Source of the DNA: Antennarius striatus
Lineage: Eukaryota > Chordata > Actinopteri > Lophiiformes > Antennariidae
DNA: 64,000 nucleotides
Direction: 5' to 3'
Assembly (NCBI RefSeq): GCF_040054535.1
Contig: NC_090798.1
Location: 491,001 to 555,000 of the forward strand
Every line of letters starts with the position of its first letter. Positions within the stretch are counted from its first letter, which is position 1. Under the pieces are notes generated by a model, which made no database searches, was not told where the DNA came from, and saw only the letters and a list, made by a program, of their open reading frames with translations. This document shows, piece after piece, positions 11,892-24,945 of this stretch. Both the position numbers and the translations under genes were made by a program.

Positions 11892-14800
11892 CTGTGGAAG
11901 AAAAAAGAGATTATTTCTAAAAGAAAAACATGGGAGTTAGATAATAACTTGCATATGACTTGCGTTTGAAGCCAAAGAAGGAAATCCAAGATAGACCACC
12001 TGTGCCTTTATTGGAAACACACGATGCCAGCTCACTGCATCACTTCAACTACTCCTTATTGGATTTCAGTAGATGCCAGTAAAGATCTCATCCTGTAAAA
12101 ATGTAATCTCCAATCTTCACAGAAGTGTTGGCCACTGGTGCGAACCTGTGACCTTGACAGTCTTTTGGAACCCATCCATCTTAAAATCCCCTTCAACCCT
12201 GTAAAGACTGTTCGAGTGTGGGTGAAGAGGGGCACGCACCCAGTGGGTCTGTCTGAAATGACAAAAAACATGCCCGACAGCTGGGGCTGAGCCCCGAGCT
12301 GGACCACATCCATCACGTTTATTGCTCTCCTTTTCAAATCACTTTACCGCCGGTCAGCGCCGCGTTGGAATGACGTGCCTGAGCAAGAGCAGTGTGAAGC
12401 GTTCTGAAGCAGGGAGTCTGAGAAAAGAGACGGGGGGTGGGGGAAGATTAGTCCTCAGGATGGTAGGAACTGATTTATAGATCGAAATGTGTGTTCGCTT
12501 TGAGGCCCTACATGGACGCTTCCGCGCTGGAGACAAAACACAGATTTGTGTTCGTCGGCAGCGCGGACAAACCGCTTCCTGTCCGTCACAACTGCTGATC
12601 GGTGGAACTGATGCCAAAGCATTAATTCTGGCACGTACACCAACCCAACAATGCCTGTCCTTTCTCTGGAATTGGTGATTTATCGTTTTTAACCGCTCAA
12701 ACCATCAAAAAGCACTCAACACCTTTCACTCGTACTTTGTGGGTCTTGTTTCTTTCTTTTCCGTCATCTTCCGGACAAGACTCTACCTTCATGATTTCAA
12801 ACAACCTTCCCTCTGCTCTCCTGTCCATCTATCACCTGCCCCCTTCGTTGGGTTCTGGGGATATTCCTAACTGCTGGGAGATTGATGACGCCCTAACAAG
12901 CGTTGGACACTGACAGCAGAGTCAGCAGGGCAGCATAAACCCAACCCGTAGGAGAGGACGGGACGAGAGCCTCTCCGGCCTCGTCATCCCGCTCAATTAG
13001 CCAACGACCGAAATATGAGGCTTCCCTCAGGGACCACACAGCTTCCAGGGGGGGGTTAGGGTTAGGGCAAGTGTGCGGGGGGGCTAACACTCTCTCAGCT
13101 GCGTCTGAACTCCAGAAGTGGAGCAGCCAAACATGATTGGGAACAAAAGCACAGAAATATCGGACGGCCCAGGAAACGCTCGGAGCACAGAGCAGCGGTA
13201 CGACCGTGACCCCCCCCGTGCCACCCGGACACATTCCCGGGGTTCTGAATGCCTCGGTTGGTCATTCCTGACGTGTTGAGACATACCCCGCGGGAACCCC
13301 AGCGCCCTGATAAAAACCAGGACTTACAGTTGATTGGGTGATTAATTGGGTCTCTGGTTTCAGGTGGTGTCCGCTGTCCCGGTCGGGTGCGAAGGGAAAA
13401 CCGTGTTGAAAGGATCGTGAACAGGGTAAAGGTTATCAGGAGACTGAGGGAAGGGGTGCAAGAGTTTGAGGCCGGTGGGGGGGGTGGGTGCAGGGACGAG
13501 ACGCGTGAAACCCACACGGCTGAAAGAGAAAGGGCTTCTTTGTTTAACATTCCCATGACATGCACTTGGTCTTGTCTTTGTCACATTACATGACTAATTA
13601 AACACGGACCCATTACAACGCCTGTGATAAATGGATGCTCATCTGAGAGGGAGGCCCCTGGGGGTTTTAAAGCGCCCCTCTTGGCCAAATCCAGACTCCC
13701 TTCCTCCGAAACCAGATCATCTGTCTGGCACCCAACGGATTCCATTTCGATGGTAATTCTCCATAAATTCACACAGCCGGGGTGTCGGACGGCGCGCTAA
13801 AGATGAGCGCCGCCACTATTTCACATCAGCATAAGGACTGAATATCCCATACTTCCTATTCCCTCAGTAAAATGAGGTTAGAAAGAGCCCCGAAAATACA
13901 AATACGCCTCCATTTTTTGCAGACAGCGAGCTTCAAAGAGAAGATCTTGAAATATCTTGGCAGCCAATCTGTGTCTTTCAAAAAGCTTATACAGCCAAAT
14001 AGTGGTAAGATGAGATCAACATCTCCGGCGGGTGATCTTTAGAAGCAGCTATGCTCGGCTGGCAAGGGGCTGGAAAAATACTTGCTGACAACCTGGAGGC
14101 ATGTTTACAGCATAGCCGAACAGAGGAGCGTGAATCAGGACGGCGCTCGGGTTCCCCCGCCGACACACCTTTGTACTCGTCTACAATCTCCTTTTACTCT
14201 TCATCGCACCCAAAATGCGTTTTGAAGATCTGGAGAAAGTGGAGCGGATAAAAGATTAGAGTCAAGAAGAAACTTCACTGACCTCCGCTCGGAAGATTAC
14301 GCCTTTTATTGCGGTATATGATGACATCATCGAACCATTCGGCTTGGATTCATCGACATAAAAATGTCAAAGTGAATCTTTACAAATGAGCTGCAAATAT
14401 ATCTGTTTTCTGAAGAAAAATAGGTGCAAAAAACTGGAATTAAGGAGTTTTATTCTCATGTTCACATTTGATGTCGTCTTTTATTAACTATATTTTGGAT
14501 AACTTCAATTTCTACATCTCATTAATGTACGTACTCTCCTTAAATCACCTTTAACAGCCGTTTGAACGCTGAAGATCTAAAACAACAATGGGTTTAAATC
14601 CTGATCAGGTGACCTGTGGGCTTTATTCTGCTGCATCAGCGGATTCAAGACATTAAATCACACTGATAAATCAGACAAATACCTGTCTGTGATTCCTTCT
14701 TGCTACCTGTCAAGTGTCCTCGGCCCGTTCACGCTCGGGGGGCCGAGGGCCCGTTTGGGTCTGGAGCCGTTCTGGTGAGCAGATGAGCTGGATTTGGCCC

Positions 14801-15149
14801 CCGTCTCACACGTTTTAACATTCCTCGTCACGGGCAGCCGTCTTGGCCGGGAAGACGAGGCAAATAATCCAAATTGCTGCTACTTGGTGATACGTTTCCG
14901 AAGACTAAATTGCGGTTTGCACAAACAGACTGGTGGATCCAGAGTTTCTATGGAGCTGATCGTCACCAGGATTTCCCAGGATTCCTCAGGGCAGCTCGGC
15001 TCCTTAAATAAACATCATTCACACAGCGTTCACTTCTAACCTACATGTGAGAGGCCGAGCGAACGCACCTGTCGGCCCGTGTAACTCTGACACCTTTGTT
15101 AATTTGCAATTGTCCTCAGCGGGTCACAAATCCAACACAGGGCTGTAGG

Positions 15150-15197
<48 letters not shown>

Positions 15198-16873
15198 CTC
15201 CACACAGGGCAGATTCCAGGAGTTGTGTTTGAGGTGTAATAATCTAATTTTAGTGGGGCGTCCCATGCAGGAGGTGAAGGCAGCACAAAATGGATTATTC
15301 CTGCTCGCGCCTGAACCAAACCTGAAACCGGGGGCCGGTTTTCAGGCCCTCAGGGGCCGCCTGCACCTCCAGGAGACCCTTTACTTGAGTTTTAAATAAT
15401 TAAACACATTACATTTGATATCTGAGTTCCCTGTCGTCACCCCCCCCGCCCCCCCACAGCCTCATGTAAGTTGGCAGGACGTTCTCCAGCAGCTCCGGCT
15501 TCACATGTTGATATTAAATAGGGGGGGAAAAAAAAAACAGATGGGAATGAAATCATTGTGATTCCATACTGAAAACACGCCAAAGAAAACCTGGGGCACG
15601 GTGGAAATGAGACCGAGGCATGTGAAGGTGATTGTGTGTCAATCGGATCCACGCAGGAGATCAATAAAGACAAAAACACAGAAATACTGCAGCACAAAAA
15701 CAAGTAAAACGTAGCTGTGATTTCTTTTGTTGGCTCAGTTCTGGTACAAATGGTAATGAGATTATAAAGACATACATCAGCCTGTTTCAGTCACACACAC
15801 CAGAGCCCCCCAACTGTAAAACTACATGTCTTAAAAATGTAGGCGACGCCCTCTTAATGGATCTTAGAAGCAAATTTGGTTGATTTTCAAGCGGTGCAAA
15901 GGGAAAGAAACGACCCACAGACGGACCTTAGAAGGAAAGCAGCCTAGACGCAGCAGGATGACCATGTTCCCCTGATGGAGCTGATGGTCATGAGTGGACG
16001 CCCCGCTTCATTACACACTAATGTTTATCATATTTAGTCTGGCAGGAGTTAACAGCAGAGGCCTGCCTTCATTCTGCACCACTAATTGCACTTGTTTGCC
16101 AGAAATGAGGGCAGTCAATTAACTTTATTTCATGGAGTCACGGTTTGATAAATAAAACAGGAATTCCAATCGATAAATCTTGATAATTATTCTTCTGTTT
16201 TCCCAATTCAAGTACAGCTATTTCAAAATTTGTGTTTTTATTTCTATTTCTTGTGGCGTTTTATTTTTAATTACGTTGCTGTGGCAGAAAACGAACCGAG
16301 TTGTTCTTTTTAATACACGTTAGGCTCATAATGAACATGAGGCCGGTCAGGAAACACGCAGGAACAATTTGCGTGACTAGAATTAAGGCGCTTTAGGGCT
16401 GATTTCTTGTCAAAAAAGGTCAAACGTGGAGTCCACGGCCATGAGTTGTAAGAAAAACAATCATTTATCAGATTGACGTTAAATTCACTGTAAAATGTGG
16501 CAGTAAATGGAAATAATTGTATATTTGTCTGTAAACTTTCATATTTAATATCAGATGAGAATAAAAAAACGCGTCTACGGCGGAGTTTCTTTGCTCCAGC
16601 TGAGCAGCGATGTGACCGCAGGCCGTCCAGTCATTTTTAAATTAATAAACACTTCAGATTCACAAACACGACGCACTAATGAAGCCAAATCTGGCGCAAT
16701 TTTAAGCCAACATTACGCAAACACTTTGCGTATTTCTGCCTCAACCTTTCCGTCCGTCGTTGCGCCGGAGACGCAAACATCGCGCTGACTTTACGCACGA
16801 CCCTAACGGAGGAGAAACTTCACCCCCACCCCAGAAACGTTTCGGACAGAAGGAACAAACGTTCCGCGCTCAC
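11892..16873 (-). other. Probable long first intron of netrin
   Basis: Between the proposed untranslated exon and the first coding exon I see no further coding exon. The contents are unique sequence, short GC-rich stretches, and one (GT)n tract at 15152-15197. A 93-codon minus-strand frame at 12337-12056 was not recognised. A first intron of about 5 kb is large for this gene-dense window and could hold enhancers. Confidence 0.4.
15152..15197. repeat. (GT)n microsatellite
   Basis: GT tract of about 46 bp. Confidence 0.95.
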
Positions 16874-17172
16874 CATGTGCGTCTCAGTGATTCTCCTTCT
16901 CCCTGATCATCGCGAGGAGCGCAGAGAAACGTCCGCACATCCAGATCCTGCGGCGTCTGCGGAGGAGCAGCAGCTACCGGGAGGGGGCTACACACCGGGA
17001 GCGAGGAGAGGGGTGAACGGGGGGTGGAGGTGGAGGGGGGGGGTAAATTAACGGCATCAGGTGGGAGGTGCGTCTGTCACACGCAGTGAAGGTGAGCCAA
17101 GTGCTGCCGCGTCCCGTTCCGCTTGACGCGCAGCGCGCCGCTGGCAAACCGGCGCACGTCACAGAACACACC
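16874..17172 (-). other. Candidate untranslated exon 1 of netrin
   Basis: Minus-strand sequence in a GC-rich island ends in a good donor, CACATG|GTGAGC, at 16874. This could splice to the acceptor TTCCACAG at 11892 before the netrin start. A TATA-like TATAAAT lies at 17204-17198, so transcription could start near 17170. The exon is inferred from signals only; no protein supports it, and its upstream edge is a guess. Confidence 0.4.
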
Positions 17173-17197
17173 GAGAACACCCCGACCGGAGCCGTTC

Positions 17198-17204
17198 ATT
17201 TATA
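17198..17204 (-). promoter_or_regulatory. TATA-like box, candidate netrin promoter
   Basis: TATAAAT on the minus strand borders a GC-rich stretch (about 16.7-17.17 kb) that contains a strong splice donor 325 bp downstream. Placement suggests the netrin core promoter. Confidence 0.35.
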
Positions 17205-20200
17205 TTTGGTGGTTTAAAAGGATAATAAACGTTAGTTAACTCTTGTGGTATCGTTGTAATCTCACATCTTATCTTTTTTTCCTGCACTTGGTGAGTGAAG
17301 CAACCCCCGCCTGCTCCGACACGTTTCCAATTTGTATGGAGAAATAAATCTTATTCATCCGTCTTCAGTTTACTTTATTACGGCTTCACGCAGTCATACT
17401 TCTGCTCTGGGAAAACACAAAACTTTCTACCTCAAAGCCTTTTTACAAGTAAGTTTTTATTATAATTTAACAAATGATCTGGGAGGAAAAAAATTAAATT
17501 TTCCTGAAATTACTTTCCTTCTACTTTATTTTATTTCACCGTCAATATTTAAAATGATCCAAATAATTAGAGCCACGCTTAGAAATAAGACATTACGCTG
17601 CTGCTGTTTATTAATACGAAATACAGATGATCACAAAGGGAGTATTTTGCATTTTCATTATTTTAGTTATAATTCTTCTATTTTCTATGAGAATTTAAAA
17701 TGAGAAAAAAATTTTCACCGCACTGATAAAGTTTAATATTCATCATTTTATCAGAGCTATCAATTCCATCCAGTTATTGTAAAATCTGACAGAAAAAAAC
17801 TTGATCTAAAAATCTAATGCAAATAAAATCATGTGTCCTCAGCGAGACGCAAACCAGCGAGCACAAAGGCCTGAAAGTGAGGAAGAGGAGAGATCACCAG
17901 CTCTGGTAGCACAATTTCTTTTTTTTGGCAGGCAAATGTTTTCATTTATCTGAAAATAGTTTTTTAGTGTTTATTGTTATTAAATCTGGAGAAAACACTA
18001 AATCATCCAAACCCATGTCGACACGCTTGAGGGGGAACTTACTGGAACAGGTTGATCCATTTTTTTCTCCTCTGAGGCAACTTTCCAGCTTCACTGCAGT
18101 CTTAAAATTCTGCTTTCCTTTGAAACACTTCATGGCTGTTTGAGGACATTTTTTGGTGTGTTTCCTCCACTTTGGGATTTTAAACAGCCGGTGGGTGAAG
18201 TGAGGCGACGGAGGAAAGCCAGTTGTAAAGTCTTATCTTGTATCGTCCAGGAAAAAAGATCACACTCCTCGGTTCGCTCCAATTACTCCTGGGTGGAAGA
18301 GGAGAAAATGGCTGAGGTTAATTGTCTGAGTGGATTGTTCTCAGATGTGAACCAAAATTGATACAGATGGAAATATAAGAAAGAGGATCGAGACCGAGGG
18401 TGGAGGTGACGGGATGGGGGGAGGCCTGATTGGAGGGGAGGAAAGTTTCCCAGGGAAAGCCATAAAACTGATTGATGACTTCCCTGGAGGAATGTTTCCC
18501 CAGGTGTGCTATGTGTGTGTGTGTTTGTTCATGTGTGTGTGTGTGTAACCCTTACAGTAGTTCCAAGATATGCTATCCTTGGATGCGGGACAAGTGAAAT
18601 AAAGTAAATGGAGAGGTAAAATAGCACGTCCGTGTGTCAATAACACACCCCGAGAGCACAACCTCAAAGGAAGAGCAGATTTCAGGCTCCGAGGAAGAGG
18701 AGGAAGTAAACTGTTACCATTTAATGAAGATGTAAGTAACAACAATAAGTGATAAGAGATCATTCACCCAAATAATGAAGTGCTTAACTAAACACTTCAG
18801 GTGCTCTCTGACAGGCGGCTGGTGCTGCCAACATCTGCAGCCTGCAGCTAAGTGTGTGCTGAAAGATGCAAATTGTAATTAAAAAAAACTGGAGGGGCAA
18901 TTATTAAAGTCAACATGAAACCACACTGACAGAATCAGAGCAGGTTTCACAACACAGGCATCCGCTTGATGGATTAGCCGAGCTTCAAGGGCTAAAGTCA
19001 TCTGTAATGCTCAAGAATGATTCCATTTTTTCTCTAAACTATTTATTTCACAGGAAAAAAAAGAGTTTCATGTATAAAACATTGCAACTGCAAATATTTA
19101 CAGGAAAAAAATCCTTAATTGGGTTTAATGGAAATGTGTAAATTGATGAAGAGATGCAGCATAATGTCTGTTCCATGCGATGAACAGCTAATAAAGATGT
19201 TTTAGATCCAAAAATCTATTTTTGAAAAGAACAAGATACCAAACCTAATTTAATGTTAGAGGTAATTTTGGAAGTTTGTGTCTTTGCATGCAGACAAGAT
19301 ATTTAAGCAAACTGAAATCATTTCAGATGAAGGGTTAGAAAACAGGACACTGGATTCATTAACAATAAAACACATGCTTATCTTTTGAAAATAACTAACA
19401 CTAAAAAGTTTTTTAATGTAGTCTATTCTCAAAAACCAGGAAAAAGCATTTCCTGTTCTATTTTAATGCAACAGGCAATCTGTCATGTTTTGGCACCAAA
19501 ATGCAGCTGGAAAAGGAAGCAAAGTAGAAAATGAAACCTGGATGTCGAGAATCCAAATGTTCTTGTTTTTTCCAGGTCACGTTATGGCTGAGTGTTGACA
19601 GATGCTGCAGATCAAACCGGTCTGTCGGGAAGGAAATCTAACCAATAAACTGCAACTTGACCTGCGGCTTTTATGGATCAATGGTTAGCAGAAAAGATCG
19701 TATTAAGATATCCAGAGTGATTTGTCTTGTGTTTATGAAGACATAATAATACGTTACCTGCAAACAGGAACAGGTACATGACAAGCAGCCTGCAGCGAGC
19801 TGCAAATCCAGAGATTCCAGCCGGACTTTGGTTTCCTGAGGGCCGAATCCAAAGGGCCCCGGAGCCCAGAGCAGCCAGCTGTCTGCGTACTGCATCATGT
19901 GTTTGTCCACTATCTGTTTAAAATAGATAAATAAGATAATCAAGGAGTTAAGAGATTATAAATTTTGTGCAAATACATTTTTGTCATTTAACAAAAAAAT
20001 TGAACTCTGTATCTCAGTTTTTTCGGAGTTCCCGGGGTGATGACAGACACTGGGTTAGGTCCAAGATGAAATTATAATGAAGGAATCCAACTACTTTTTC
20101 TTTCTTTCACAGGATTATTTTTGGAGCCAAACAATAAAATCTGAACCTAAAATGTACAAACAGAAACAAATCACACTTAACTGCTGAAATATAGCAGAAA

Positions 20201-20470
20201 ACAATAGTTTTGGTTTTACGTGGTTCCTGAAGTGTTCATTTCAACATTCATGAGTTTTTTTTTACTGAGTAAATAAATTTAATATCTAATGTAGTGCAGT
20301 AAAAAGGTGCTACACATGCACTGAGAGGATTTTTAGATTTATTAATGTAGTTTTACCATCATGTTATCTTGCCAGCTAAACCATTTTTAAGAGTTTGACT
20401 TTCAGTGGTGAATTTTGATCCAGTGATTCTGCAAATAGAAAAAAATAGCAAATGTTTTCCTTCACGTGTC
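17205..20470. other. Intergenic between netrin and ZP gene
   Basis: Mostly AT-rich unique sequence with no recognised gene. One splice-bounded open block on the minus strand at 19913-19758 is listed separately. Confidence 0.55.
19758..19913 (-). other. Orphan exon-like block, unrecognised
   Basis: A 156-bp block is bounded by an acceptor (TTTAAACAG) and a donor (CAG|GTAACG) on the minus strand and is open throughout (52 codons, both ends in phase 0). Translation includes MMQYADSWLLWAPGPFGFG and a Cys-rich end. It matches nothing I know and has no coding neighbour in phase. It may be a lineage-specific or untranslated exon, or chance. Confidence 0.25.
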
Positions 20471-20489
20471 ACAGAAAGTTTTATTAAAC

Positions 20490-22286
20490 TCAAGTCGATG
20501 CAGTTGTTTGTGTGTTTAACCAGCTGTCAGTGAGGACTATAACTGGTCTCAGTCTGGTTTCATGGTGCAGCTCTAGTGTGGATCGCCCAGAGTCGCTCTT
20601 CAGCGCCCTCCTGTGGTCAGATCCGAAAGTGCTGCTGCAGCTCTCACAGAGACGGCGGTCCCCGTCCGCTGACCTCCAGCTGATGGAGGACATACATTTT
20701 TTAAAAAGAAAGTCTTTTAATTACAGAGAGAGTTATTATAAAGAAGCTGTGCTGAAACCGACCTCCCGTTCACAAAGGAACAAGCCCTTTTGATTGGTTC
20801 TTCATCAGAAACAGGGACGGCCTCCAGGTGGCATGATATAAACATCTACAGGAGACAACATGAGGCAAGCTGAGACATTTCCTCCATGCTGTGGTCTACA
20901 CGTTTTAACTCATGATCACTGACGGTGGTTCTGTGGTCCTGGTGGAAGAGCAAAGGTGTGAGCTGGAATCGGAGGAGATGGTCTTGGATCCTGGGCAGGA
21001 ACCGGGAGCTGGAGCCGTGCAGCTGAGAATCTGTGAGACACCTGTAAAGATCACAAACATCTTCAGCTAGCCCCCACCTTTCAGTTAGGCCCCACCCTCA
21101 GCGTTTAAAGCGCCTCATAACGGCGGGACTCACCCGTGTTGGTCGATGAAGACGTGTCTGCGGGTCGAATGGGCAGCAGAGGTCAGAGCAGCCTCACAGC
21201 TGTCAGCATAGAGACGAAGAGGAAGAGGAGGGTGATCCACGGACGCCTCTATGTTGACCGTTTCACCCAGGAAGTAAACCGATGACTTCCTCTCACGGCT
21301 CCAGTCCCCTGAGGAAAAGTGGAAACCCATGAAGACATTCTATGAAATTTATTCTTTGTAAGTCTTGCATTTGGAAATTAAGGATAAGAAAAGTGCTGCT
21401 AGAGAAGTGTGACAGCAACTCATTATTTTAGTTTTATTCGACCAAAATTAACATGCATGTGTCTTTTTAGAGCACAGTAGAAGTTTTTATTCGATCAGAT
21501 TGAAGTGAACTCACCCGTCATGAGCTTGAGGTGGAAGTTCAGGGCAGGAGGCGCTGACTGGACGGGGAACACGGGCCCCCAGGCTGGTTCCAGGGTCCGG
21601 CTGCTCACCCGGTACCTCCTGCAAGGTGGAGGAATTTCAAAGAGATTAAACAAGTTATAAAAAATCACATCCGGCTCAAATGTCTCGTGTAAATGCACCT
21701 GGAATATTCACACCGGACTGGAATCCCAGCTGCTGCTCCTGAAGCTGCTGGCGGTGAAAACAGCAGCAGGTTGTCGTACAGCAAAGACTTCTGGGTAAAC
21801 TACATGCATTGAATTTTCAAATTAAAAGCACCAGGTTGGAGTCTTGAGCAGCTAAAATGCTCATAACTGTAAAACTCACATATCTGGATTAAGAGGCTCA
21901 CCAACCGTCACTGTGCTGCCACAGCCCCCCAGAGGGGCCCTGATGATGTACCCCCCATCTCCAGACGCCTGAGCTGAGCAGTGACGCCCCCTTGAACTGG
22001 GGGGTCCGAGCCAGAAGCGATGAGGCTCCAGAGCCAGGCTGGGGTCCAGCAGGTGGGCTCTGATGAGGACCTCCATGCTGTCCTCCTGACAAGTCAGCAC
22101 AAACGTTTGGATCCCATCAGGAGACGCCGGCGTCTCGCTCGGATCAGAGGAGCTCGCTTCAAGAGCAGCCAACTCAGAGAAAGACAGGAAGAGAGGCTCG
22201 GTTTGGTAAGAATAGCACTGACAGGCGTCCAGCGTGGACAGGATGTAGAGAGGAACCGTCAGGCAGGCGGCGCTGAGAGGCTTCAT
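20490..22286 (-). CDS. Zona pellucida (ZP3-like) domain protein
   Basis: Secreted egg-coat type protein. Exons: 22286-about 21905, 21790-21699, 21618-21515, 21308-21134, 21041-20924, 20845-20763, 20679-20490. The start at 22286 begins a signal peptide (MKPLSAACLTVPLYILSTL). Exon 1 holds the ZP-N half with its Cys pattern (FVLTC, RHC, GGCGS). Later exons carry the ZP-C marks KSLLYDNLL, GIPVRCEYSRRYRVSS, HGCLTDS..SRFLPR, FISCHLEAVP, KRACSFVNG and WRSADGDRRLCESC. The usual CxCCxxxC end is eroded, with TFG where Cys is expected. There is no C-terminal membrane segment, as in many fish egg-coat proteins. All junctions agree in phase except exon 1 to 2: the strong donor G|GTGAGC (exon end 21902) leaves the next exon out of frame, while a weak in-phase donor ends at 21905. 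A poly(A) signal (20485-20480) is within 10 bp of the stop. The exact paralogue is not identified. Confidence 0.8.
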
Positions 22287-23106
22287 GCTGCTCCGATCGG
22301 CCCAGCAGGAGCACAGCTGACGCTCATCAGCGTTTATCAGTGACCTGCAGCGGCGTGGAGCCGTCACCGGCTAACGGGTCACCAATTCAGGATGTTGTAG
22401 TTTGATGACAAGATGCAGGAAAAAAATATTCAATCATTTAATAATAAAAATATTTTATTCACAATGTAACAAATTGTAAATATTGCATTTATGGTAAACA
22501 TGGCACTCAGTAACATGATGTCAGCATGAGGAGGAACGCCCCAACACGGGATAAAACCATCCGACATCGGAAGACATGCAAACATTAAGTCTCACACGAT
22601 TCATGCAACACAAACATGTCGATACTTGGATTATTAAAAAAAAGGAGAGGAAGTTAATTTTTTAAATGGAAGACGCTTAAAATTGCCAAACTATAAAAAG
22701 TCCCCTCTCTGGTAAATAGATCTTCAAAGTCCTGCACCAGAGACTGTCGTCTTCAACGAACAGGATTCAAGTAAAATACGACTCAACACTCCAAAAAAGA
22801 CGCAGGCGTTTCTCTAGATGAAAAAGTCTGTCATCACACTGCTTCCTATTTCTGCTGCTGGTCAGCAGTGAACAACTTCCTGCCTGTCCACACATCTGAC
22901 TCGTCGCTGCCCCCTTGTGGATGCATCCATGTCCACATAAGGCACTACGTGAGTACGAGATGGAAAGTCTTGTGAATTATCTCCATCCTGGCTTTGTGAA
23001 AATATAAATTTAGTATTGGAGGTCATAAAGCGTCAGTTTAACTTCAGAAATTGTAAAGTTTGAAGACACAATCCGTTTCTCCAGGGATCCCAGGCTTTGG
23101 TTTTCC

Positions 23107-24837
23107 TCACAGCTCCCCAGCGTCGTGCAGGTTTTCCTCTTCCTCCTGCGATCCCTCGTCTTGTTTTCCGTCACTTTCTGCCTCCTCTGCCCCTCCCTTG
23201 TTCCCCACGTCTCCTTTCCACACCTCGTTCATACATTCTAAGGGAGAGAGTGAACAAACAGACGCGAGAGGAGTTTTAAGATACGTAGTTTTAGGAAAGA
23301 GCTATTCACTGGGTTTCTGAGAGTGTGAACTTCATAATAAGAGACTTTTATTTAATTAGACTCTTAAATTACTTCTTTTTCATTCCTTAATGGATTTTAT
23401 TTGTGTGAGCATTTTGGAACTGCTATGGTTAGGAATAATGAATCTTCAAGTTAAGTGTTTTTACAGGCAGGAAAACTGAGCCTTTTCTGAAAGCAGAGCC
23501 CAAACTGAAGGATGAAATATTTAGAACTAAAAAAAAAAAAAGGTTCCAGCAAATAAAACAAAACCATAGATATGTTTTTATTCCTCCTTTCGGTCTTATT
23601 TGAAAATCTCTCTGGAGTTGAACTTCTGAATTTAAGCTTCCCTAAATTGTTTTAATCTAATTAAGATAAATAATAATGATTTGACCTGTAACAACAAAAC
23701 CACAAATGTGTGAAAAAGATTTCTCTAACTTCTGACCTGATGCTAGCTAACGGCTAAACCTCATTACTCTCCTCTCCCAGCAGACATGGTAATCGACCTG
23801 AACCTGAAAACCAGTGAAACCAATGAAACCAGAGGCAGCGTCACCAGGCGTCCACCTCGCTCTGATTCCTGGAGGACGTGGCTCTGGCAGAGGAATGACT
23901 CCAGCCTCTGGTCCTGATGATGGAAGTACCAGTCCTCCACCACCTCCTCGTACCGCTCCAGCATGGTCTCACACTGACACACAAACAGGACTTCATGATG
24001 GATCGGGTCACAAACACCGTGTGCCTCCATAAACCTCGTCCTACCTGCTTCTTCATGTCCGTCACCTCCACTGACGGTTCGTCCCACAGCTCGTACGGGA
24101 GACCCAGGTCGACCTTCACGCCTTTGTGGACCAGGTTCTTCAGGGTGGTCATGGTTTGACTGGCGCCCTGAGACAGAAGCCAACCGGTCAGCGGTGGGTT
24201 TGCAGCACAAGGTGACGTTCAAGAGCTGTAAAACGCAGACGCAGGAGCTTGACCTTGGCGTAGCGGAGGCTGCCGGGCCTCTCTGCGTGGACGCTGTACT
24301 GCAGGATGCCTTCACAGATGTTGTCTATGGCCTCAGTGAGGCGAGTCTCTCTGTCAATAGAACACAATGAACACAGAAATAACACAGACTTCTTTAAAAC
24401 AGCTTTTACTACAAATATCAGGACATGTTCTCCAGATGCTGCAGTAGAAACCCCGACGGGACTCACGACGTGTTGTATCGGATCCGTCTTCTTCTCTTGC
24501 CTGAATCCAGAACTTCTCCAACCTCCAGAACTTCTCTGGAGCGACCGGTCTTCTCCAGGGCATCCTGCAGCTCCACCGACAGAAACTTACACACTGACAG
24601 ACGGGAAACAAGTCAATCCAGCCAGGGTTCGTGTAGACGTCTCAGGAAACGTGAACGTCTCCGGGTTGTTGACGCACAACCTCCGGACGTTTAGATCCGT
24701 CTTTAGGAACTACAAAACTAGCTAACAGCTAGCTAACGTCTCCTCGTCTTACCTTCGCATTTATTCGGGAGTCTCTCGTCTTCGTTTGTCGAAACAAAAC
24801 AAAACGCATTAAATAAAAGAAGCGCAAAAATATCCAT
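23107..24837 (-). CDS. cnpy4: Canopy homologue 4
   Basis: Saposin-like protein of the endoplasmic reticulum, in a family linked to folding and cell-surface traffic of receptors including Toll-like receptors (family knowledge). Six exons (24837-24753, 24593-24467, 24350-24254, 24167-24045, 23973-23856, 23237-23107) join in phase to 226 aa. A signal peptide (about 1-17) precedes [18 protein letters not shown], where the first CxxC is C27/C30. Then come [54 protein letters not shown] and [20 protein letters not shown]. The last exon supplies [11 protein letters not shown] and an acidic tail ending [19 protein letters not shown] and DWYFHHQ favour CNPY4 over CNPY3 as I remember both. No classical KDEL is present. 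The 3' UTR may run to a signal near 22454-22459, leaving only about 150 bp before the ZP gene start. Confidence 0.93.
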
Positions 24838-24935
24838 GGTAACAGTTTTATGATATTTAAAGCCGCAGGGGAAGTAAAAGTAAATATAGTTGGGTCAGTG
24901 CGGCCACATAGGCATTTTTGGCAGCGGAGTGTTAC

Positions 24936-24945
24936 TGCGCATGCG
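24936..24945. promoter_or_regulatory. NRF-1-like site upstream of cnpy4
   Basis: TGCGCATGCG lies about 100 bp upstream of the cnpy4 start codon, close to the NRF-1 palindrome. There is no TATA. The plus-strand calpain transcript may start 1-1.5 kb away head to head, so the region could serve both directions. Confidence 0.4.

Noticed and set aside
12056-12337. 93-codon minus-strand frame in the netrin first intron
   Set aside because: It has no splice boundaries and resembles no protein I know; possibly repeat-derived, but not assignable.
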